Source: JBGPHT01 sp041484525 (GTDB lineage: Bacteria > Acidobacteriota > Terriglobia > Bryobacterales > Bryobacteraceae). From it: a stretch of DNA of 51,388 nucleotides. The translations under genes and the position numbers were made by a program. The stretch spans positions 1-51,388 of the forward strand of contig JBGPHT010000039.1 in the NCBI GenBank assembly GCA_041484525.1, read 5' to 3'. The notes under the pieces were generated by a model that was not told where the DNA came from, searched no databases, and worked only from the letters and a program-made list of their open reading frames with translations. Positions 18,480 through 27,222 of the stretch are shown piece by piece (within the stretch, counting starts at the first letter, position 1; each line of letters starts with the position of its first letter).

Positions 18480-18824
18480 TCATAGCGATCGAGCGTGCTT
18501 CTTCCCGCTCCGCACTGCCTCCGCCTTGGCCAGCAGCTCGGTAAGATCGCCATCTGAGACAACGATCCTCACCGCGGTCCCTTCGCACGCACCCGCAGTC
18601 AGAGGATTGCCAGACAACAGGAGAAGGCAGAGCCGGGGCGCGTCCTGAAAATGAACATGATGTTCGATCGGCAATTGCACGTCGACGTCGAATACGACAG
18701 GATGAGTATTCTTCTGCTCCGCCGTGTCCTCGAACGCAAATTCGCGCACGCCGTTATTCTGCGTATATCCGCGGTAGCGAAATCGGCAGGTCGTCGTTAG
18801 AGGGGATTGATGGTTTGCTGACAT
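18480..18824 (-). CDS. Unknown 114-residue protein in the sigma-54 regulon
   Basis: No family is recognised. The protein has no signal peptide or membrane helix. Its middle is beta-rich (V-V-F-D-V-D-V-Q-L-P-I-E-H-H-V-H-F), and its end is an acidic-then-basic helix. The ATG at 18824 follows CGGAG. A frame running further upstream is open but would start before the predicted transcription start. The gene is placed directly behind a near-consensus sigma-54 promoter (18847-18862) with an enhancer repeat at 18930, which supports it as a real and regulated gene. The H-H-V-H cluster could bind metal, which is speculation. Confidence 0.6.
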   Translation of the reverse strand: MSANHQSPLTTTCRFRYRGYTQNNGVREFAFEDTAEQKNTHPVVFDVDVQLPIEHHVHFQDAPRLCLLLLSGNPLTAGACEGTAVRIVVSDGDLTELLAKAEAVRSGKKHARSL

Positions 18825-18846
18825 CTCCGTTCTCAAGCTGAGGCAA

Positions 18847-18862
18847 AGCAAGCCGATGGCCA
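18847..18862 (-). promoter_or_regulatory. Sigma-54 (-24/-12) promoter upstream of the unknown protein/TPR/two-component genes
   Basis: The minus strand reads TGGCCATCGGCTTGCT. The GG-N10-GC spacing is exact and the -12 half TTGCT is consensus. The predicted start near 18837 lies 13 bp before the ATG at 18824. The enhancer-like repeat at 18930-18944 is about 100 bp upstream. If the kinase and regulator are read from here, the system is autoregulated. Confidence 0.75.
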
Positions 18863-18929
18863 ATGCGGGGCAATCGGTCGCCACTCAAGGAATTGTTGCA
18901 CCGGCCTCCGCTGGCAAGCGCACAGAAGA

Positions 18930-18944
18930 CTGCACTTCTTGCAG
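18930..18944. promoter_or_regulatory. Inverted repeat CTGCA-N5-TGCAG, putative enhancer (site 3)
   Basis: Spacer CTTCT. The repeat extends one base on each side to ACTGCA/TGCAGT. It lies upstream of the sigma-54 promoter at 18847-18862. Confidence 0.65.
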
Positions 18945-19061
18945 TCCGCATGCACGAGCTGTCGGCGAGTCTTCGCAAATTCGCCACGCCCACGGGGGGT
19001 TCTGACGCCTCTCGGAACGCATGGTGAGCCGGATCGTAAAGTCGTTGGGCGATGCCCAGCT

Positions 19062-19349
19062 TCAATGTATCCGCTCACCGCTTCGTCCCGTAGGAGGCAC
19101 AGGGCCCACCTTGGCGGCTGAGTATGGGGGCTTTTGCTCAGCCAGGACTTTGCCGATCTGCAGCGTATTCAATCCCCTTTCTCTTTGAAGGTAAAGAATG
19201 AACCTCGCCTTATACTCCTGATGGTCCTCCAGGTACTCCGCTCCACCCTTTTCAACGCTGGCGATCCATCCGAGTCGCCGAAAACGGTGCAACGTTTCCT
19301 CGTCCGTCCCAAGTCTCTGAGCACTGCGGTTAAGCGGAGTGTACGTCAT
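19062..19349 (-). CDS. MerR-like helix-turn-helix protein
   Basis: A 95-residue protein resembling the DNA-binding domain of MerR-family regulators: an N-terminal helix-turn-helix, a wing-like R-R-L-G-W-I segment, and then R-F-I-L-Y-L-Q-R-E-R-G-L-N-T-L-Q-I-G-K-V-L, which looks like the second half of a MerR fold. No effector domain follows, so it is a minimal regulator. Its ATG lies about 15 bp after the start predicted from a near-consensus sigma-54 promoter at 19374-19389, which places it in the hyf-like regulon. The C-terminal tail is Pro/Gly-rich and probably disordered. Confidence 0.6.
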   Translation of the reverse strand: MTYTPLNRSAQRLGTDEETLHRFRRLGWIASVEKGGAEYLEDHQEYKARFILYLQRERGLNTLQIGKVLAEQKPPYSAAKVGPVPPTGRSGERIH

Positions 19350-19373
19350 TATGTGGTCCCCAATCGAGACGGG

Positions 19374-19389
19374 AGCAATACTCGTACCA
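19374..19389 (-). promoter_or_regulatory. Sigma-54 (-24/-12) promoter upstream of the MerR-like gene
   Basis: The minus strand reads TGGTACGAGTATTGCT, matching the TGGCACG-N4-TTGCT consensus at all but one defined base, with exact GG-N10-GC spacing. Start near 19363. The enhancer-like repeat at 19557-19571 is about 200 bp upstream. The rest of 19390-19867 shows no gene. Confidence 0.75.
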
Positions 19390-19556
19390 TGATCGAAAGC
19401 GCCAGGTATTCAGTCGTTTTCCGCCCCGCAGGGCCGTTCACTAACTTCTTGAATCGAAGAGCGGGCTTTCGCCTCCGCCAACCCACCTGCGGGATGTCGG
19501 CACCTCACCAGGCGCGATCCGGCGATCTGGCGCGCCGTGTTCGCTCTACGTATGAA

Positions 19557-19571
19557 CTGCAAGAATTGCAG
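19557..19571. promoter_or_regulatory. Inverted repeat CTGCA-N5-TGCAG, putative enhancer (site 4)
   Basis: Spacer AGAAT. The arms extend to ACTGCA/TGCAGT. It lies between the divergent MerR-like and ArsR-like genes. A sigma-54 promoter is clear only on the MerR side. Confidence 0.65.
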
Positions 19572-19867
19572 TAGGAAAAGCGCCGTGTCGGGCCAGAGGC
19601 GGACACGAGCCCGGCAAGGCGATCGCGAGATCGATTTATCAGCACTTGAAAGTCATCGCAAAATGGCAAGGGAAATGTCTTGGCAACCCAAAGTTGATCC
19701 GCTGGATCATTTTGACGGTTTGCCATGCTCGGTGACAATGGAACCCGCAATAGCTGGTGGAGCTACCCCGCGCGTGGTATTGTTGGCGCGCGATGCGCGG
19801 CCCTCTATCAGCGGAGGACGACCAGCCGTTGCTAGGACCAGTCCAGGCCGCCAATGCGACGATAACC

Positions 19868-20311
19868 ATGGATCTGAATAGCGTCCACCAATTGAAGTCT
19901 CAGATTCTCTTTGCGCTGGCTCATCCGACGCGCATTGCGATATTGGAGGCACTGCGAGAAGGGGAGATGTCAGTTGGGGATCGAAGCGATCGACTGGGGC
20001 TTGAGCAGGCGAACTGCTCGCAGCACCTTTCGATACTTCGCGCCAAGGAGATCGTGCGCCGGCGCAGATCTGCGAATCTTTCTTATTATGCGATCGGTGA
20101 CGCAGGAACCGCGCGACTCCTCGACGAAATCAATGTATTCATTCGCAGACAGGTCCCCCATACTGTCGCTACCCTCGGTGGAATCGATTCGTTGGCTAGG
20201 AAGACCAAACCTAATGCCTGTGTCTCGGAAGACCCTAGAGGCGATGGCCGCGATCTTGAGGTGTTCAATTCCCGCAACACAGTGTTCTGGTCCAGCGCCG
20301 ACGGTGAATGA
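19868..20311 (+). CDS. ArsR-family transcriptional regulator
   Basis: A 147-residue winged-helix regulator. The N-terminal 95 residues are typical ArsR: L-A-H-P-T-R-I-A-I-L-E-A-L, then a recognition helix in Q-A-N-C-S-Q-H-L-S-I-L, and a beta-wing at R-R-R-R-S-A-N-L-S-Y-Y. C-N-C or C-V-C-type metal ligands are not evident; a single Cys lies in the recognition helix. The tail after residue 105 is unusual. The start was placed at the ATG that begins M-D-L-N-S-V because the upstream extension has no ArsR character. It is divergent from the MerR-like gene and its targets are unknown. Confidence 0.75.
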   Translation: MDLNSVHQLKSQILFALAHPTRIAILEALREGEMSVGDRSDRLGLEQANCSQHLSILRAKEIVRRRRSANLSYYAIGDAGTARLLDEINVFIRRQVPHTVATLGGIDSLARKTKPNACVSEDPRGDGRDLEVFNSRNTVFWSSADGE

Positions 20312-20463
20312 TTTGGAAAAGGGCTCGGTGCAACAAGTGCGGCTTCACGAGCCCGCGATTGCCGAATCGCCGTGTGGTTTTGAGCGCTTGAATTCAACTG
20401 GCAGATCACGTGCTGACTGCCAAGACGGTCGACATTACCCGCCTTGGCAACGCCACCGGTGCC

Positions 20464-20721
20464 ATGAATACAAATAGCCGCGATAGCCGCGACGGACTCT
20501 TAGCGCTGGCAGAAGACTACAGAATTCTTGAGTCGACGCGATGCCGCTGCTCATCAGCTAAGAGCATTGGGGAAGCCCTCTGTGGCGACTGCATAGAGCA
20601 GTTGCCGGAATCGCATCGAAGCGCGCTTCGCAGCGCGCGGCCAGCGATCACGTTCGGAACGACCTATCGTGCCGCATCGGTTATCCTGGACAAACGCTCG
20701 AAGCGTCGCTTCCATCGGTGA
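20464..20721 (+). CDS. Small zinc-ribbon-like protein
   Basis: An 85-residue product with C-x-C about residues 29-31, then a Lys/Ile/Gly spacer and L-C-G-D-C, followed by L-P-x3-R-x2-L and later Y-R-A-A. This layout resembles the short zinc-ribbon proteins common in phage and accessory regions (two Cys pairs, then L-P and a Tyr helix). The start at 20464 (M-N-T-N-S-R) is a guess; the frame is open to 20410. Function is unknown. Confidence 0.45.
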   Translation: MNTNSRDSRDGLLALAEDYRILESTRCRCSSAKSIGEALCGDCIEQLPESHRSALRSARPAITFGTTYRAASVILDKRSKRRFHR

Positions 20722-21161
20722 CGAGTGGTTGCTGTGCGAGGACAACTGCAGATTGACGCATCTCTTGGCCGGTAGGACCAGCTAGCAAGCCTTCGGCAGC
20801 GAGCCACCTCCCAAGCCGATCATCCCTACCAGGAAGCCGATCGAGGGCGGCGGCCGACGCCTGTTCAGCCCCTGTCGCGAGAATGGGATGGTGGTGCAGG
20901 TAGCGGCGCGCTCGGAGTACCCAGACATGGACGCGTTTCGCCCGGGCGATTCTGGCGATGCCGTTCGAGTTCAAACTGGATCGCGTCCCCTCCGTCCGCT
21001 TCCGCTCAGTGGGCGGCAAGAGGCGAAATGCGGCGGACTCCGGACGTCCGCCACCTGAACGTTACGGACACGCCCCCGGCCGGGCGATGCCTCGGCGGGT
21101 TGACGAGGGCACATCCGGTGGTATATATGTTCGGTCTGATTCCGAAAAGACGGAGGGGAAC
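20722..21161. other. Non-coding or decayed stretch
   Basis: No convincing coding frame was found on either strand. It contains a 7-bp inverted repeat GGCGGAC/GTCCGCC with a 7-base loop (21032-21052) without a T run. A strong ribosome binding site (GGAGGGG) at its 3' end belongs to the next gene. Confidence 0.4.
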
Positions 21162-23009
21162 ATGCAACTGTCTTTGGCGAACGCGTAGCGCGCTCTCCCG
21201 GTCATCCTGGGCGCGGGGCTTACCGGGACGGCGATCAGCCGTGCTCTCTCCTCCGCGGGCATCGACCACGTGCTGGTGGGCGAACACCCGACGGAATCTC
21301 CACGCCTCGGGGAGTCGCTCAACGCCGAGGGAAGCCTGGAGATGGCCCGCCAGTTTCCCGATCTCTCCCGCTTCTTCTTTCCCAAACAGCGGCTGGCGCT
21401 GTTCTTCGGCGAACACGCGCTGACTTTCGACTCCGTGCAGTACGTGTCGGGGCGCGCCGCGTACCAATCGCTCGGGTATCCGCCGACCGTGCAACTACTC
21501 CACGTGGACCGCGTGGGCTTCGACCCTGCGCTACTCGAATCCGTCCTCCATGACCAGCACTGCACGTATGTGGAAGATCGCGTCGCCATGCTCGATTACC
21601 GGCCGGCAACCGACCGCATCGAAGGCGTGCAACTGGCCGGTGGAAAGACAATCGCGTCCACCTACGTGTTCGACGCGACGAACCTGGCGCGCTTCGTGGC
21701 GCGCCATATCGGGGTGGGCTATCACCTGCTCGGCGAGGCGCGCCGCGTGGTGTTCGCGCATTACAGCGGCGACCCTGCGGTGCAGACTGCGACGCCCCCG
21801 TGGATGCAGTCAACCTCGTTGCTCCGTCTCAATGCGCAGCAGGATCCGGTGGAGGGTCTCGCATGGCTCATTCCCCTGGGCGGCTATGTTTCGGCCGGGG
21901 TGAGCGTGGCTGCCGGCGAATCCACGCCTGCCGCGCTGGTGCTCGACTGGGTTGGCCAGGCGTTCGCCAGGCGCGGCCTCGATGCGCGCCGGGCGTTCCC
22001 AACGCGCGGGACTCCGGTGGATGTGCCTTACGACCACTACACGCACGATCGCTGTTACGGGAGCAACTGGCTGCTCACGGGACCGAGTTGCTGCCAGTTC
22101 TGGTTTCCGTCGGCCGCTGGAGTGGCCACGGGACTGGTGGCGGCCCGGCTCGCGCCCGATGTGCTGCGAGCGCCCAATCGGACTCCGGCTGTTTACCAGG
22201 CCTACATCGATGCGGTGGCCGCGAGCCATTCCGGCCTGGAGTGGCTGGTGCGGGACGATGCAGCGGCCGTAACCCTGGAGGATTTGCAGCAGCGGCCGGA
22301 GGCGACGATCGACGGCAATATCCAGCGCCTGGCGGATTATGCCGGACTCGAGGGCGCTCCGCCGGAGTTGGCGTTCGGCGACGCGCTGTTGCGCATGTTC
22401 CAAGCCGACCGGCATCTGGCGAATCCGCTGCGCATCGACACCGCGCCGCTCCGGTCGCAGGCGACGCGGCTGTTCGCCAAGAGCGATCGGCCCGACCCGT
22501 GGATGGATGCCCCGCTCTCTATACCCGTGCTCACACGGCCGGAGAAGCTGGATGGGCCGCCGGCCATCCTCGACCTGGTGGACATCCTGTCGGGGCGAAG
22601 CAGTGTGGACGGCTCCGCCGAGCTGTTGACGCAGGACGCGATCGTGCGGATCGACCAGTTCCATCTGGAGGGGGTAGCGCAGTGGAACGCGTGGGTGGCG
22701 TCGCTGCGTAACTCGCCGCGGGTCGCCGCGCTCCAGCTTGTACCATCGTCGCTCGCGACAACCACGGCGGACGGCGCCGAGTGGACGTTGACCGCGCAAT
22801 GGCAGGGGAGCATCGGCGGGGCCCCGTCGGTCTCCCTGCCGCTTACGATGACGTTCGTGATGGACGACCGGCGGGTATCGGCGATTCACACCGAGCGCGC
22901 GGACTACACGTTCGTGGCGGGCGATTCCATCCTGCCGGCCGTGGCGTTCGCATCGCTATTGGGACAGTTGACGGCCGGCACGCAAGCCGTAGCGGTGGGC
23001 AGCGCATAA
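21162..23009 (+). pseudogene. FAD-dependent oxidoreductase (halogenase/geranylgeranyl-reductase-like) with an amber codon near the start
   Basis: An ATG at 21162 behind GGAGGGG opens M-Q-L-S-L-A-N-A, then TAG at 21186. The same frame continues without further stops to 23009. Immediately after the TAG comes the Rossmann FAD-binding motif G-A-G-L-T-G-T-A-I-S, then G-E-S-L-N-A-E-G, as in flavin halogenases and related monooxygenases. The C-terminal ~130 residues resemble an NTF2/SnoaL-like domain. No alternative start lies between the TAG and the dinucleotide-binding motif, so initiation at the downstream GTG (21270) would delete the FAD site. Either the gene is inactivated, the TAG is read through, or there is a sequence error. 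The substrate is unknown. Confidence 0.7.
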
Positions 23010-23027
23010 TCGGCGCGGTTTGCGGAG

Positions 23028-24511
23028 TCAAGGCAGAAAAACGCTCACGTTGGTCATGACATCCGCTGCCTTGGCGTCCTCAATCGCGGCCGCAATACCG
23101 GCCATCTGAGCGGGCGTGGGCGGTCCGGGGCCGATCGAGACGTTGAGGATCTTTGCACTCACGTCCTTCACTTCGATGCCCTCAAGGGCATAGTTCTCGA
23201 ACTGATACATCTTATCGATGTGTCCCTTAATCGCGCTGCGGACCTCTGGTCCGGTCTTTGGGAGCCCCGTCAACTCCTTGCGGAGATCGACGCTCCTCTC
23301 GTTGATGCCGGTCGCACCCTCGATGACTTCTCCGATCCACCGCCCCGCGGCGTCGCGCAACACGGTTGTCTTGCCCCCAAATACGAAATCCAGGCCCTTG
23401 AAGTTCTTTGGCAGCCGCCGGACCGCGCCACCCATGCGGTCGTACAGCTTGCCCATCCAGTGCTCGATGGCCAGGCCGCGAACCTGTCGCCCCTCTTCCC
23501 ATACTGCATTACCGCGAACGACAGGCGGCTTCTCAACGGTGGGGAGCGGCGTGGGACGCCGAACAGCAGCAGCCACGCGATCCGGTAGATGCCCTGGGCG
23601 ATCTCGCGCCGCGGGCTGAGGACCTCGGTGGTTGTGCCGGCCTGCTCGCGGACGGTCATCTCCGCCAGCCAGCCACCCACGGCAGCCAGGACGAGGGTCT
23701 TCAGATCGCCCGCTTTGTCCGGGTGGGTGGGATCGTCGTGCAGCCAGGGTAGGGGAAGCCCCCGCTTGCCGGTTGTGAACATGGCGTCCCGGTTGAAGAC
23801 GCCCGGCGCGTCCTGGAATCGATCTGAGGTGAATTGCCCTGAGGCGCATGGTTCGGCGGCGCATGCCTTATCGCCGAGATTGAGCTTGCCCACCACGATA
23901 CTCGTCTGCACGATATCGTTTTGCGGGGAGCGCGGACCGAGGTCGAAGGTATATATCAGGTCACCGCCCAGCGCCGGATCGTCCTCGCCCGCGGCAAGCG
24001 TCTGCGCCTGCCATTTCGAGAGCCTGTAGATAAGTTGGCCCTCAGTCACGTCCTTCCCTGATGGGTCGGTGAATGTCACACTCATATTCGACGCGCTGAA
24101 GCCATTGGCAAGGGAGAGGTTGATTGGAACCGGCGGATTTACGGCGATGCCGCTCGGAAACTCCGCTGCAATCGTCCCCTGGACGAAGGTCCACAACGGG
24201 TCGGGAACCACCCTGATTGTGATCGCGGGCGCTGTACCCGGTGGGACGTTTAAGGGAAGACCGACTTTGGTGGAAGTAGGCGACGGGCGCACGAGTATCG
24301 ATGGAGAACCTGGAACGGTGAACTCGAGCCGGAATGGGGCGAGCGCTCCCAGCGGTCCCACGCCGTCCCCAAGCGGGAATTGGGTCCGCAGGTTCCGCAC
24401 GCCGGCGCCGGAAGCCCGGTTGTGCAGCTTGGATTTGAGACGGTGGTAGCGCTGCTCCGTTTCGAGGTCTTCCCGCGTGATGAACATGCCGTTGAAGAAA
24501 CGGCGGCGGGC
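23028..24511 (-). pseudogene. Remnant of a contractile-injection-system-cluster protein, frameshifted
   Basis: The 5' end reads F-F-N-G-M-F-I-T-R-E-D-L-E-T-E-Q-R-Y-H-R, a typical opening of a conserved uncharacterised protein in phage-tail-like (eCIS) clusters, but no start codon of its own precedes it. The body is continuous to about 23550. There the frame changes: A-W-L-L-L-F-G-V-P in one frame is followed by T-P-L-P-T-V-E-K in the next, and that second frame runs to the stop at 23028. The C-terminal part (E-G-I-E-V-K-D-V-S-A-K-I-L-N-V-S-I-G) is well formed. Part of the family domain after the first 30 residues also looks missing. Structural role unknown. Confidence 0.55.
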
Positions 24512-24515
24512 GCGG

Positions 24516-24981
24516 ACTCCCGTCCGCCCGAGTCGTTGAGCCGCAGCAGGTCCCACAGGTACGGATTGCGCGTGGTCACCAGGACAGCCGGTTCGGCCGG
24601 CACGAGGTCTACGCCGGCGTCGCTTTCGAAAATGACGGCCGGCGAGCCTTTCGTCATGAAGCGCGAGCGCGCGTCCAGAGTGAACCCTTCGAGCAGCGTG
24701 GCGTCGGTCAGGAAAATGCCGATCCGCGACCTCGCGGCCAGCGCCGGACGCAGTTGGATGCCCAGGAGCTTGAGCAGCTCCACGTAGTTTTTCTCCGGCA
24801 CCTGGTTGAGCCGGTAGCCCACCTGTTCGGCCAGGTAGGAGAAGAGTTGGATCAGGGTGACGCCCGGGTCGCTGTCGTTCCAATCCGTCCATTCGGGCGA
24901 GTAGACAGGAATGCGGCGCAACAGTTGCTGCACCACGCCGTCGTAGCGAAGATCGTCGAGTTGCGGAGATTGGATCGGCAT
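24516..24981 (-). pseudogene. Truncated baseplate-J-like protein of a contractile injection system
   Basis: The first ~155 residues match the N-terminus of putative phage baseplate assembly proteins (M-P-I-Q-S-P-x-L-D-D, then P-E-W-T-D-W-N-D-S-D-P-G-V-T-L-I-Q-L-F). These normally run to 650 or more residues. After L-R-L-N-D-S-G-G the frame loses similarity and the next gene's sequence begins in another frame. The 3' three-quarters has therefore been deleted or fused away. Its ATG directly follows the stop of the upstream fragment, as in an intact operon. Confidence 0.65.
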
Positions 24982-25032
24982 CTAGGGCCTCGCTTCGAGC
25001 AGGTAAAACGGGTACACCCGGTTGGTGGTGTC
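24982..25032 (-). pseudogene. 3' stub of a further injection-system gene
   Basis: Sixteen codons ending N-R-V-Y-P-F-Y-L-L-E-A-R-P and TAG, adjacent to the baseplate ATG. It is the tail of a preceding gene in the same operon. It is cut at about 25020-25035, where quinol NO reductase sequence begins on the opposite strand. The sequence shows a recombination junction here. Confidence 0.5.
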
Positions 25033-26444
25033 CGGTCTCATCCTGGTTCAGATTTTGATGGTCACGGCCCACTACGGCGTGGAAGGTGACGGATTCTACG
25101 GGATGAAGATTTCACACATCCTGCCCTACAGCGTCACCCGCACATGGCACGTGCAAGTCGGCATCTTCTGGATCGCCACCGCCTGGCTCGCAGCGGGTCT
25201 CTTCATTGTCCCCCTGATCAGCGAAAGAGCCGAAATTCCAGGCTCTCGGCGTACACGTTCTGTTCGGCGCCCTGCTGGCGATTGTGGTGGGATCGCTCGC
25301 CGGCGAATGGATGAGCGTCCAAAACAAGCTCTCCGACACCAACGCTTTCCTGTGGGGCCATCAAGGCTACAAGTACGTCGATCTTGGCCGGGGCTGGCAG
25401 ATTCTACTGTTCGTTGGCCTGTTGATCTGGCTGGTCCTGGTGATCCGTGCCACACTGCCGGCTCTCAAGGTCAACGGCGAACACCGCAATCTGCTCTACC
25501 TCTTCCTGCTTTCTGGCGGCGCGATCGGACTCTTCTACGGAGCAGTCCTGACATGGGGCCAACATACGCATCTGACCATCGTGGAATACTGCCGCTGGTG
25601 GGTAGTGCATCTCTGGGTGGAAGGCTTCTTCGAGGTCTTTGCAACCACCGTGATCGCGTTTTTCTTCACGCGACTCGGCCTGATTCGTCCGGCCTTCGCC
25701 GCCAAGTCCGCATTGCTCTCGGCCACGATTTTCCTTTCTGGCGGCATCATCGGTACATGCCATCATCTGTATTTCTCAGGAACGCCGACGGTCGCTCTGG
25801 CCTTTGGCTCCGTCTTCAGCGCTCTGGAGGTAGTGCCTCTCACCATGGTGGCCTACTCCGCGATGGACGACCTCCGCAACGGCCGCCTGGCTCCCTGGGT
25901 GCAACGCTACAAGTGGGCGATCTACTTCTTTGTCGCAGTAGCCTTCTGGAACATGGTCGGCGCCGGTCTGTTCGGATTCACGATCAACCCGCCGATCGCC
26001 CTCTACTACATGCAAGGTCTCAACACTACACCGCTCCACGGCCATGCCGCTCTGTTCGGGGTCTACGGCATGTTGGGCATCGGCCTGATGCTGGTGTGCC
26101 TGCGCGCCATGGAGCCTCGCTCCGCTTGGAAAGAGGGGTGGCTCCGCTTCGCCTTCTGGGGCATGAATTCCGGCCTCCTGATCATGTGTGTTGGAAGCCT
26201 GCTGCCAGTTGGTTTGGCCCAAACCTGGGCCTCCGTCGAAACGGGCTACTGGTATGCACGTAGCACCGAATTCCTCGGCCTGCCTTACATGCAGACTCTC
26301 CGATGGCTGCGTGTCCCGGGGGACACTATATTCGCTATCGCCGCGCTCGTGTTGGTGGCGTTCGTGTTTGCCGGTCGCTCGGGCTCGACGAGGGGCTCCG
26401 AAGAACCGCTGCCGGATGCAGTCCGCGTTCCCGCAGGCGACTAA
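25022..26444 (+). pseudogene. norB: Quinol-dependent nitric oxide reductase, 5' truncated and frameshifted
   Basis: The sequence matches the heme-copper-like core of qNor/NorB: T-R-T-W-H-V-Q helix, H-L-W-V-E-G-F-F-E-V-F (catalytic Glu region), G-T-C-H-H-L-Y-F-S-G (FeB histidines) and H-G-H-A-A-L-F-G-V-Y-G-M. Roughly the first 300 residues expected of a qNor are missing; the sequence begins abruptly at the junction with an injection-system fragment. A frameshift near 25221-25226 separates F-I-V-P-L-I-S from the continuation A-L-G-V-H-V-L-F-G-A-L-L, whose 3' frame then runs intact to 26444. It would have reduced NO to N2O at the membrane; as it stands it is not functional unless the break is an assembly error. 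Confidence 0.8.
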
Positions 26445-26496
26445 GCCTCACAAGAACGGAGGGCAGGTCCACAGCAGGCCTGCCTTCCGGGCATCT

Positions 26497-27174
26497 TCAG
26501 CCCTGAGCCTCTGCCTCTTGCTCGAGTCCCGGCCGGTTCACGATCTCAACGTGCCGATCATGGACCTTGATGAGCCCTTGCGCGCGGAAACGGGCCAAAT
26601 TTCGTGAGACTACTTCCCTGACTGTTCCGAGGCGCGAAGCGAGCTCTTGGTGAGTCACTGGGAGATCGAAGGCTTCGGCACCCGCTCCTTTTGACGCATC
26701 CAAGAGCAGACGCGCCAGCCGCTGTGTAACGCTTCCGAAAGTCATGGATTCGACCAAGCCGACAAGGTGCCGTAGCCGTCGGCCCACGACGGCCAAGACC
26801 TTCAGCGCTACTTCGGGGTACTGCCGGCAGACCTGTTGGAAGTCGCTCTTGTTGATGAACAGGGAGACCAACGGTTCCACCACGCGAACCGAGGCCGGGT
26901 ATGGCCCTCCATCGAACAGGGGCAGTTCGGCTACGGTCGCTGGAGCCGTTTCAATGGAAAGCATGACCTCGCGTCCACCGGGAGATGTCCGAAAGATCTT
27001 CACGCTCCCTTGAATGATGAGGAATATCCCGGCGCACTCCTCTCCTTCCCAGAAAAGCATTTCATCCGGTGCGAAACGCTTCTCCACGGCCCTTTGGGCA
27101 AGCCCCTGAAGTTCGCTTTCACTAAGGGCGGCGAACAGAGCAATTTCTGAGAGCGCTGAGATTTTAGGTGTCAA
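26497..27174 (-). CDS. Crp/Fnr-family transcriptional regulator (Dnr-like)
   Basis: A 225-residue regulator with a cyclic-nucleotide-binding-like domain (about 8-125), a dimerisation helix and a Crp-type winged helix (about 150-215). The N-terminal cysteine cluster of Fnr is absent, which fits a heme- or other-sensing Dnr/NnrR-type protein better than an Fe-S Fnr. The recognition helix reads T184-V-R186-E187-V-V-S190-R191: the R-E...R pattern of Crp, which reads GTGA half-sites, with Fnr-like Ser190. The 14-bp palindrome GTGAC-N4-GTCAC found six times in this window fits it. It sits between the NO reductase remnant and the porin, on the strand opposite both. Confidence 0.88.
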   Translation of the reverse strand: MTPKISALSEIALFAALSESELQGLAQRAVEKRFAPDEMLFWEGEECAGIFLIIQGSVKIFRTSPGGREVMLSIETAPATVAELPLFDGGPYPASVRVVEPLVSLFINKSDFQQVCRQYPEVALKVLAVVGRRLRHLVGLVESMTFGSVTQRLARLLLDASKGAGAEAFDLPVTHQELASRLGTVREVVSRNLARFRAQGLIKVHDRHVEIVNRPGLEQEAEAQG

Positions 27175-27222
27175 ACATCCATCGTAATACGCACACCGGG
27201 CAGGCGCTTGCAGATGCGCCGG

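Noticed and set aside
19800..19820. GG-N10-GC on the plus strand near the ArsR gene as a fifth sigma-54 promoter
   Set aside because: The -12 half lacks TTGC and the sequence is a GC repeat; only spacing matches.
21032..21052. GGCGGAC/GTCCGCC hairpin as a terminator
   Set aside because: No T run and no gene ending just upstream on the plus strand.
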